A DNA stretch of 18,763 nt from DATDDB01 sp035260545. Its GTDB lineage: Bacteria; Pseudomonadota; Gammaproteobacteria; Burkholderiales; Gallionellaceae. A model generated the notes under the pieces. The model worked only from the letters and a program-made list of their open reading frames with translations, had not been told where the DNA came from and made no database searches. The translations under genes and the position numbers were made by a program. Below, piece by piece: positions 12,717 to 18,763 of the stretch (positions within the stretch are counted from its first letter, which is position 1; every line of letters begins with the position of its first letter). The stretch covers positions 1-18,763 of the forward strand of contig DATFUZ010000006.1 of assembly GCA_035260545.1 (NCBI GenBank), read 5' to 3'.

Positions 12717-13697
12717 ATGCCAAACAATGTTTTCCTGAAGCCCCGCATCATTGACGTGCAGCGACACTCCCCGACCCAGGCTCGGGTCGTGATGGAGCCG
12801 TTCGAGCGCGGCTACGGGCACACGCTGGGCAACGCCCTGCGCCGCATCCTGCTGTCGTCCATGCCGGGGTGTGCGCCTACCGAGGTGAAGATTGCCGGCG
12901 TCCTCCACGAGTACTCCTCCATCGACGGCGTGCAGGAAGACGTCGTGGACATCCTGCTGAACCTGAAGGGCGTGGTGCTGCGGCTGCACAACATCTCCGA
13001 GGCGACGCTGACCCTCAGCAAGAGCGGCAGCGGCGTGGTGACTGCCGGCGACATCGCCGGTGGCGCGGACGTTGAAGTCATCAATCCCGATCACGTGATT
13101 GCGCACCTGACCGGCGGCAAGCTGGACATGGAAATCAGGGTCGAGCAGGGCCGCGGCTATGTGTCCGCGCTCTCGCGCCAGGCACCTGGCCAGTCCACCC
13201 GGTCCGTCGGCCACATCGCGCTGGACGCCTCGTTCAGCCCGGTTGCCCGCGTCAGCTATTCCGTGGAAAGCGCGCGCGTCGAGCAGCGCACCGACCTGGA
13301 CAAGTTGGTGATGGACATCGAGACCAACGGTGCGATCGACCCGGAAGAAGCCATCCGCTATTCCGCGCGCATCCTCGTGGATCAGTTTTCCGTGTTTGCC
13401 GCGCTGGAAGGCACGCCGGCTCCAGTGGAGAAGCCCGCCGCGCCCAAGGTCGACCCCCTGCTGTTGCGCCCGGTGGACGATCTCGAGCTGACGCCGCGTT
13501 CCTCCAACTGCCTCAAGGCACAGAGCATTCACTACATCGGCGACCTGATCCAGTACACCGAAACGGATCTGCTGCGCACCCCCAACTTGGGCCGCAAGTC
13601 GCTCAACGAAATCAAGCAGGTGCTCGCAGAGCACGGCCTGTCGCTGGGCATGAAGCTGGAAAACTGGGCTCCGGCGCCTGCCTCTGCCGAGAAGTAA
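12717..13697 (+). CDS. rpoA: DNA-directed RNA polymerase subunit alpha
   Basis: Alpha (326 residues; 329 in E. coli) dimerises to scaffold RNA polymerase assembly and contacts promoter UP elements and activators. The N-terminal domain (to about 230) holds the assembly motif GYGHTLGNALRRILLSSMPG (Arg42/Arg43) and NLKGVVLRLH. A proline- and alanine-rich linker (about 233-247) leads to the C-terminal domain LTPRSSNCLKAQSIHYIGDL and TPNLGRKSLNEIKQVLAEHG. Arg261, Asn264 and Lys267 correspond to the DNA-contacting E. coli residues 265, 268 and 271. GGAG at 12707-12710 precedes the ATG. Confidence 0.98.
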   Translation: MPNNVFLKPRIIDVQRHSPTQARVVMEPFERGYGHTLGNALRRILLSSMPGCAPTEVKIAGVLHEYSSIDGVQEDVVDILLNLKGVVLRLHNISEATLTLSKSGSGVVTAGDIAGGADVEVINPDHVIAHLTGGKLDMEIRVEQGRGYVSALSRQAPGQSTRSVGHIALDASFSPVARVSYSVESARVEQRTDLDKLVMDIETNGAIDPEEAIRYSARILVDQFSVFAALEGTPAPVEKPAAPKVDPLLLRPVDDLELTPRSSNCLKAQSIHYIGDLIQYTETDLLRTPNLGRKSLNEIKQVLAEHGLSLGMKLENWAPAPASAEK

Positions 13698-13709
13698 GAA
13701 AGGATAATC

Positions 13710-14102
13710 ATGCGTCACCGTTTAGGACTGAGAAAACTCAACCGCACCAGCAGCCACCGCCTGGCCATGTTGCGCAACATGACCGTGTCGCTGCTGCGCC
13801 ACGAAGTCATCAAGACCACGCTGCCCAAGGCCAAGGAACTGCGTCGCGTGGCGGAACCCATCCTGACGCTGGGCAAGAAGCCGACCCTGGCTAATCGCCG
13901 CCTGGCGTTTGCGCGGCTGCGCGACCGCGATATCGTCACCAAGCTGTTCGACGAGCTGGGCCCGCGCTACGCCTCCCGCAACGGCGGCTACTCCCGCATT
14001 CTGAAGTTTGGCTTCCGCAAGGGCGACAATGCCCCGATGGCGCTGGTCGAGCTGATGGATCGCCCCGAAGGGGCGCAGCCGGTCGAAGTGGCTGGCGAGT
14101 AA
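13710..14102 (+). CDS. rplQ: 50S ribosomal protein L17
   Basis: L17 (130 residues; 127 in E. coli) is a 50S protein near the exit-tunnel side. The start MRHRLGLRKLNRTSSHRLAM is diagnostic, followed by MLRNMTVSLLRHEVIKTTLP and the end segment GGYSRILKFGFRKGDNAPMALVELMD. AAGGA lies upstream at a normal distance. As in other proteobacteria it is the last gene of the alpha operon, and an intrinsic terminator begins 18 bases after its stop. Confidence 0.98.
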   Translation: MRHRLGLRKLNRTSSHRLAMLRNMTVSLLRHEVIKTTLPKAKELRRVAEPILTLGKKPTLANRRLAFARLRDRDIVTKLFDELGPRYASRNGGYSRILKFGFRKGDNAPMALVELMDRPEGAQPVEVAGE

Positions 14103-14119
14103 GCAGCAAACATCGAATG

Positions 14120-14147
14120 AAAAAGCCGGATTTATTCCGGCTTTTTT
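14120..14147 (+). terminator. Intrinsic terminator of the alpha operon
   Basis: AAAAGCCGGA (14121-14130) pairs perfectly with TCCGGCTTTT (14136-14145) around a TTTAT loop, extended by an A-T pair at 14120/14146. The T-run 14142-14147 follows the GC core. The matching A-run upstream makes the structure work in either direction, although nothing is known to approach it from the right. Confidence 0.9.
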
Positions 14148-14176
14148 GTTTGTCCTGAAAACTGTCGGAAAAAGAC

Positions 14177-14197
14177 GCGCGTGCGCGCCGCACGCGC
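14177..14197 (+). promoter_or_regulatory. GC hairpin ahead of the M16 peptidase gene
   Basis: GCGCGTGC (14177-14184) pairs perfectly with GCACGCGC (14190-14197) around GCGCC. It ends nine bases before the Shine-Dalgarno of the downstream gene and has no T-run. It may be a leader structure or chance in GC-rich DNA. No convincing sigma-70 promoter is visible in 14148-14217. Confidence 0.35.
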
Positions 14198-14205
14198 AGA
14201 TCGCC

Positions 14206-14210
14206 GGGGA
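14206..14210 (+). promoter_or_regulatory. Ribosome binding site supporting the GTG start of the M16 gene
   Basis: GGGGA lies seven bases before GTG at 14218. From this GTG the protein starts with a textbook signal peptide. The longer in-frame reading from a TTG at 14146 begins inside the terminator T-run and would put 24 non-conserved residues before the signal peptide. Confidence 0.75.
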
Positions 14211-14217
14211 ACGCAAA

Positions 14218-17058
14218 GTGAAGAAGAACGGATCGTGGTTGGGAAAGACAGGCTTCGCCCTGCTGCTCGCCTTGTGCTGGCCCGCGCTGGCAGCGGAAAA
14301 CCTGAATGCGCCGCTGCCCGTCAATCCCCATCTCAGAACGGGCAAGCTCGACAACGGCTTGACCTACTACATCCAGCAGAATTCCAGGCCGGCAAAACGT
14401 GTCGAACTGCGCCTGGTAGTCAAGGCGGGTTCCATCCTGGAGGACGTCGACCAGCAGGGCCTGGCGCACTTCACCGAGCACATGGCGTTCGACGGCACGC
14501 GCCACTTCGAGAAGCATGAACTGATCTCCTATCTGCAGTCGCTGGGGGTGAAGTTCGGCGCCGACCTCAATGCCTACACCAGCTTCAACGAAACGGTGTA
14601 TATCCTGCCCATTCCCACCGACAAACCGGACAACCTGAAAACCGGGTTTCAGGTCCTGCAGGACTGGGCGCAGGGCGTCACCATGGATGGCGCGGCCATC
14701 GACAAGGAACGCAACGTCGTGCTGGAAGAGGCGCGGCTCGGCAAGGGCGCGGGCGACCGCATGATGCGCAAGCTGCTGCCCGAGATCTACAACGGCTCGC
14801 GCTACGCCGAGCGCCTGCCCATCGGCAAGGAATCGCTGCTCAAGACCTTCCCGCATTCCGCTATCCGGCGATTTTACGCCGACTGGTACCGGCCCGACCT
14901 CGAAGCCGTATTCGTGATCGGCGACATCGACCCGGTGCAGGCCGAGCGCATGGTGCGCAGCTATTTCGGCGGCCTCAAGAATCCGCAGGATGAACGGCCG
15001 CGCGCCTATCCGGCGATTCCCGCCCGTATGCACTCCGCCGCGGTGGTGGTCACCGACCGCGAAGCCACCATGGACATGGTGCGCGTCCGCTATCCCATCG
15101 CCCACTATCCCCCGGAAATGACCCTGGGCGACTACCGCGAGGACTTGGTGCGGGAGCTGTTCGTTTCCATGCTGGGTGAGCGCCTGCAGGAACTCACGCA
15201 AAAGGAACGTCCCCCCTTCGTGATGGCGGACGCAGGTGTGGAACCCCTCGCGCCGGGCTATCGCTCGTTCAGCGCATCCGCGATCATCGGCAGGGGCGGC
15301 GCGGTGCCCGCATTGCAGGCCCTGGTGCATGAAAACGAGAGGGCGCGTCGCTTTGGTTTCTCCGCGGACGAACTGGAGCAGGCCAAAAAAAGCCTGTACC
15401 GGGAGTACGAAACCGCCTACCGCGAGCGCGACAAGACCGATTCCGCAAGCTATGCCGCTGAGTACATCCGCAACTTCCTGGTGCAGGAGCCCATCCCGGG
15501 CATCGCCAACGAATACGACTACGTCAAAAACACGCTGCCCGGCATTGCCGTGGACGAAATCGATGCCTATGCGCGCAAGATGATCCCCTCGCACGCCGCC
15601 ATGCTGGTCGTATACATGGGCTCAAGCAAGGACAAGGCACGCACGCCCACGCGCCACCAGTTGCTGCAGGCCGCGATCCGGGCGGAAAACGCAGCGGTTC
15701 GGCCGTGGCAGGACAGCAAGGCCGCCTCCAGCCTGATGGCCCAGCCGCCGAAGGCCGGCCGCATCGTCAGCGAACAGGAAGACAAGACCCTGGGCACCAC
15801 GGAACTCACGCTCTCCAACGGCGTGAAGGTCATCCTCAAGCCCACCGACTTCAAGAACGACCAGGTCCTGCTCGCCGCCTCCCGCTTTGGCGGCACCTCG
15901 CTGGTCGGGAAAAAGGACATGTACAGCGCGCGCTATGCTTCGTCCATCGTGTATGCCATGGGCCTCGGGCCGTTCACGCCGGTCGATCTTTCCAAGGTGC
16001 TGGCGGGGAAATCCGCCTACCTGTTCGCGGACAGCGATGCCTTTACCGACACTATCAGCGGTGCCTCGAGCAGCGACGACCTGCCCACCCTGTTCCAGCA
16101 ACTCTACCTGCGGATGCAGCCCCCGCGCCGTGACCCGTCGTTGTTCCATGCCTATATCAGCAAGGCGCAGGACATGGCGAAGGACGCCAGTTCCGATCCC
16201 GATGCCGTGTTCAACGACATGGTGCAGACCACGCTCTACGCCAACCATCCGCGCTTGCTGCACGTGCCCAAGCCCGCCGACTTCGACCGCGTCAGCCTGG
16301 GCCGTGCGCTGCAGATATACCAGAGCCGCTTCGGCAGCGCCCGCGGATTCACCTTCGTCGTCGTGGGCAGCTTTGATGTGGCGAAGATCAAGCCGCTGAT
16401 TGCCACCTACCTGGCTAGCCTGCCGACGCCCGAGCTGCCCTTGCACTACCGCGACCTCGGCGTGCGTCCGGTGGTCGGTGTGGTCAAGAAGGAAATGCAC
16501 GCAGGCATGGAGCCCCGCAGCCGCGTGCTGCTCGTGTTCACGGGCAACGCCAACTGGTCGCACGAGAAAAACCTGCGCTTTCAGTTGCTGATGGATGCGA
16601 TGAACATCCGCATCATGGATACCCTGCGCGAGAAGCTGTCGCTGATCTACAGCGGCGGCATGCACGGCGCCCTGGACCGCACGCCCTACGGCAACTACCG
16701 CATCAACATCGCCCTGCCCTGTGCGCCGGAGAATGTGGACAAGGTCATTGCGGCCATGCTGGCCGAAATCCGCAAGATGCAGCAAGACGGGCCCACGGCG
16801 CAGGAACTGGAAAAGGTCAAGCAGGGCTGGCTCGAAGACTACAACATCGCCATGCGCACCAACGGCGCCTGGCTTGCCGACCTCAAGGATGCGGCGCTGC
16901 ACGGCACCGATCCTGCGGCCATGCTGAAAGACGCCAAGATCGTGAATGCGCTCACCGCCGCCGACATCAAGGCAGCCGCCAACCGTTATCTGAACACAGG
17001 CAATTACCTGCAGGCCGTGCTTTATCCGGCAAAGGACGGCGGCGCGCCGCAAAAGTAG
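14218..17058 (+). CDS. Exported M16-family zinc metallopeptidase (PqqL-like)
   Basis: A 946-residue M16 (pitrilysin/insulinase) peptidase, a family that cleaves peptides inside a two-half clam-shell. Residues 1-25 form a Sec signal peptide (KK, hydrophobic GFALLLALCWPALA, cleavage after ALA), so it acts in the periplasm or outside. The inverted zinc motif HFTEH is His84-Glu87-His88, and Glu171 in NVVLEEAR is the likely third ligand. A second homologous half begins near residue 528 (ELTLSNGVKVIL) and lacks HxxEH, as expected for the inactive half; Arg804 and Tyr811 in LREKLSLIYSGG fit the family's conserved R/Y pair. Length matches E. coli PqqL (about 930). No pqq genes are seen nearby, so a role in PQQ maturation is unsupported; substrate unknown. 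Confidence 0.93.
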   Translation: MKKNGSWLGKTGFALLLALCWPALAAENLNAPLPVNPHLRTGKLDNGLTYYIQQNSRPAKRVELRLVVKAGSILEDVDQQGLAHFTEHMAFDGTRHFEKHELISYLQSLGVKFGADLNAYTSFNETVYILPIPTDKPDNLKTGFQVLQDWAQGVTMDGAAIDKERNVVLEEARLGKGAGDRMMRKLLPEIYNGSRYAERLPIGKESLLKTFPHSAIRRFYADWYRPDLEAVFVIGDIDPVQAERMVRSYFGGLKNPQDERPRAYPAIPARMHSAAVVVTDREATMDMVRVRYPIAHYPPEMTLGDYREDLVRELFVSMLGERLQELTQKERPPFVMADAGVEPLAPGYRSFSASAIIGRGGAVPALQALVHENERARRFGFSADELEQAKKSLYREYETAYRERDKTDSASYAAEYIRNFLVQEPIPGIANEYDYVKNTLPGIAVDEIDAYARKMIPSHAAMLVVYMGSSKDKARTPTRHQLLQAAIRAENAAVRPWQDSKAASSLMAQPPKAGRIVSEQEDKTLGTTELTLSNGVKVILKPTDFKNDQVLLAASRFGGTSLVGKKDMYSARYASSIVYAMGLGPFTPVDLSKVLAGKSAYLFADSDAFTDTISGASSSDDLPTLFQQLYLRMQPPRRDPSLFHAYISKAQDMAKDASSDPDAVFNDMVQTTLYANHPRLLHVPKPADFDRVSLGRALQIYQSRFGSARGFTFVVVGSFDVAKIKPLIATYLASLPTPELPLHYRDLGVRPVVGVVKKEMHAGMEPRSRVLLVFTGNANWSHEKNLRFQLLMDAMNIRIMDTLREKLSLIYSGGMHGALDRTPYGNYRINIALPCAPENVDKVIAAMLAEIRKMQQDGPTAQELEKVKQGWLEDYNIAMRTNGAWLADLKDAALHGTDPAAMLKDAKIVNALTAADIKAAANRYLNTGNYLQAVLYPAKDGGAPQK

Positions 17059-17071
17059 CGCGGCGTGCGCC
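17041..17071. repeat. GC-rich inverted repeat at the convergent M16/leuA ends
   Basis: GGCG-CGCCGC (17041-17050) can pair with GCGGCG (17060-17065) and CGCC (17068-17071) with a two-base TG bulge; the loop contains the M16 TAG. There is no T-run on either strand, so if it ends transcription it is not a classical intrinsic terminator. The two genes are only 14 bases apart, leaving no other terminator site. Confidence 0.35.
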
Positions 17072-17072
17072 C

Positions 17073-18763
17073 TCAGCCGGCCGCGCGCAGGGGGAATTCG
17101 CTGCGCGCGCCTGCGCCGAGCCGGTTGGCGCCGCTCAGCAACGCCTTGATCGAGGCGGTGACGATGTTGCCATCCATCCCGACGCCATAGCATTCCTTCG
17201 CGATGCCAGGCGTTGCGACCTCGACGAAGGCGCAGGCGTTCGCGTTGCCGCCCGCCGTGCTGCCGCCCACGGAGCGTTCTTCGAAGCTGCGCACTTGCAG
17301 CGCGAGCCCCAGGCCGCGCAGCGCGTCCACGGCAGCGTCTATCGGACCGTTGCCTTCCCCGGCGAGCAGATGGGTCGCGCCGTTCATCTCAATGCCAAGC
17401 CGGATCCCCTGCGCGCCGCCGTGTTCGAAAAGATGGTGCTCGACATAGCGCAGTTCGCCATCTCCCGAGAGATAGGTGCGGGAAAACAGCCCCCAGATGT
17501 CCGCCGCGCTCATCTCGCCGCCGTGCGCGTCAGTGTGGCGCTTCACCTCGCCGGAAAATTCGATCTGCAAGCGCCGCGGCAGTACCACGCCGTATTCCGC
17601 CTCCAGCAGATAGGCGACGCCACCCTTGCCAGACTGGCTGTTCACCCGGATCACCGAGTCGTAGCTGCGGCCCACATCCGCCGGGTCGATAGGCAGATAG
17701 GGCACGTTCCACGGCACGCCTGGCTGCTGCACGGCAAATCCCTTCTTGATCGCGTCCTGATGCGAACCGGAAAAGGCGGTGAACACCAGGTCGCCTGCAT
17801 AGGGATGGCGCGGATGGATGGGAAGGCGCGTGCATTCCTCGGCCGTGCGTGCGACGGCGTTGATGTCGGAAAAATACAGGCCGGGTGCGATGCCCTGGGT
17901 ATAGAGATTCAGCGCAAGGGTGACGATGTCCACGTTTCCGGTGCGCTCGCCATTGCCGAAGAGGCAGCCCTCGATGCGGTCCGCACCCGCCATCAGGCCC
18001 AGTTCGGCCGCCGCCACCGCCGTGCCCCGGTCGTTGTGCGGGTGCAGGCTCAGGATGACGCTGTCGCGCCGCGCCAGATGACGGTGCATCCACTCTATCT
18101 GGTCGGCATACACGTTGGGTGTGGCGCATTCCACGGTGGCGGGTAGATTGAGGATAACCTTGTCCTCCGGCGTCGCACCCCACTCGGCGGTGACAGCATC
18201 GCACACCTCGAGCGCAAACTCGAGCTCGGTCGCGGAGAACGTCTCCGGGCTGTATTCCAGCACCCATTCCGTCTCCGGCTGTGCGTCGGCCAGTTCGCGG
18301 ATCAAGCGCACGGCGGACACCGCCATCGCCACCACCTCGCGCCGGCTCATGCCGAACACCACGTCACGGAAGGGTTTCGAGGTGGCGTTGTATACGTGCA
18401 CGATTGCGCGGCGCGCGCCGCGCAGCGAATCCATGGTGCGGCGGATCAGGTGTTCCCGCGCCTGGGTGAGCGCCTCTATCGTCACATCCTCCGGAATATG
18501 ATTGCGCTCGATCAGCATGCGCACGAAATCGAAATCGGTCTGCGAGGCCGACGGGAAGGCCACCTCGATCTCCTTGAAGCCGATCTCGCACAACATGCGG
18601 AACATGCGCATCTTGCGTTCGGCATTCATCGGTTCGAACAACGACTGGTTGCCGTCGCGCAAATCCGTACTCATCCAGATCGGGGGACTGGTAATCGTAC
18701 GGTTCGGCCATTGGCGGTCAGCAAGATCAATTGGTGGAAAGGGCCTGTATTTGGTTTCCGGAT
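17073..18763 (-). CDS. leuA: 2-isopropylmalate synthase, long form (5' end beyond window)
   Basis: LeuA condenses acetyl-CoA with 2-oxoisovalerate, the first committed step of leucine synthesis. The frame is open from 18761 to the TGA at 17075-17073, giving 562 visible residues. The N-terminus reads PETKYRPFPPIDLADRQWPN and NRTITSPPIWMSTDLRDGNQ, so the ATG at 18674 is an internal Met and the true start lies past the right edge. The catalytic Arg-Asp is in STDLRDGNQ (18671-18645), the metal-binding HxH is in SLHPHNDRG (His codons 18044-18042 and 18038-18036), and GNGERTGN is the HMGL signature. The C-terminal leucine-sensing domain ends with GVGMDGNIVTASIKALLSGAN, implying feedback control. 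It is convergent with the M16 gene. Confidence 0.96.
   Translation of the reverse strand, partial: PETKYRPFPPIDLADRQWPNRTITSPPIWMSTDLRDGNQSLFEPMNAERKMRMFRMLCEIGFKEIEVAFPSASQTDFDFVRMLIERNHIPEDVTIEALTQAREHLIRRTMDSLRGARRAIVHVYNATSKPFRDVVFGMSRREVVAMAVSAVRLIRELADAQPETEWVLEYSPETFSATELEFALEVCDAVTAEWGATPEDKVILNLPATVECATPNVYADQIEWMHRHLARRDSVILSLHPHNDRGTAVAAAELGLMAGADRIEGCLFGNGERTGNVDIVTLALNLYTQGIAPGLYFSDINAVARTAEECTRLPIHPRHPYAGDLVFTAFSGSHQDAIKKGFAVQQPGVPWNVPYLPIDPADVGRSYDSVIRVNSQSGKGGVAYLLEAEYGVVLPRRLQIEFSGEVKRHTDAHGGEMSAADIWGLFSRTYLSGDGELRYVEHHLFEHGGAQGIRLGIEMNGATHLLAGEGNGPIDAAVDALRGLGLALQVRSFEERSVGGSTAGGNANACAFVEVATPGIAKECYGVGMDGNIVTASIKALLSGANRLGAGARSEFPLRAAG

Noticed and set aside
14260..14300. 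Possible lipoprotein signal around Cys20 of the M16 protein
   Set aside because: The residue before the cysteine is Leu (LALC), which breaks the lipobox rule of Gly, Ala or Ser; a normal signal-peptidase I site (ALA) follows five residues later.
13936..17193. Long - strand frames (552 and 523 codons) opposite the M16 gene
   Set aside because: Low-complexity His/Gln/Val/Arg-rich translations antisense to a clear peptidase gene with intact catalytic motifs.
18364..18711. 115-codon - strand frame starting MAEPYDYQ at the right end
   Set aside because: It has an ATG but is one frame off leuA; the leuA frame across the same bases encodes the conserved N-terminal segment.
1..18763. Insertion sequences, CRISPR arrays, tRNA genes or a hidden novel gene system
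   Set aside because: Coding density is nearly complete with recognised housekeeping genes. The gaps are at most 161 bases, with no repeats spaced like CRISPR, no transposase and no tRNA-like cloverleaf.

Overview
This window is almost entirely the chromosomal S10-spc-alpha ribosomal-protein supercluster of a high-GC Gram-negative bacterium. The gene order is tuf, the S10 set, the spc set with infA next to rpmJ, then rpsM-rpsK-rpsD-rpoA-rplQ. Protein similarity (EF-Tu, S10, L5 and the RpoA C-terminal domain are all proteobacterial in type), the 101-residue zinc-free S14 and the infA-rpmJ arrangement point to a betaproteobacterium. A Nitrosomonadales or Gallionellaceae-like lineage is my best guess, but that is inference from remembered protein flavours and was not tested. 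All genes from 1 to 17058 are on the + strand; the last gene, leuA, is on the - strand.

Layout: 1-172 is the 3' end of tuf (EF-Tu). 173-272 is a promoter region containing a perfect 12-bp-arm dyad that runs into a TATAAT box. 273-5300 is the S10 group: rpsJ, rplC, rplD, rplW, rplB, rpsS, rplV, rpsC, rplP, rpmC, rpsQ. 5301-5461 is a 161-bp gap with a good promoter and a GC-rich leader RNA that can fold in competing ways. 5462-11222 is the spc group: rplN, rplX, rplE, rpsN, rpsH, rplF, rplR, rpsE, rpmD, rplO, secY, infA, rpmJ. 11223-11275 carries an extended -10 promoter. 11276-14102 is the alpha group: rpsM, rpsK, rpsD, rpoA, rplQ, closed by a strong intrinsic terminator at 14120-14147. A separate gene for an exported M16 zinc metallopeptidase follows (14218-17058). 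It faces a convergent, long-form 2-isopropylmalate synthase gene (leuA) whose 5' end lies beyond the right edge. No stretch longer than 300 bases lacks a gene.

The cluster supplies 26 ribosomal proteins plus IF-1, the SecY translocon channel and the RNA polymerase alpha subunit. Many neighbours overlap by 1, 4 or 17 bases or abut exactly, which implies translational coupling and balanced synthesis. The two downstream genes are unrelated to translation and are separated from it by the terminator.

I found no mobile element, CRISPR array, tRNA, rRNA or anomalous island, and I do not see a clear undescribed multi-gene system. The points most worth following are regulatory: the rplN leader, the dyad in the rpsJ promoter, and the lack of room for E. 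coli-type L4 and S4 control leaders. The zinc-finger form of S4 with a TTG start is also worth a look.
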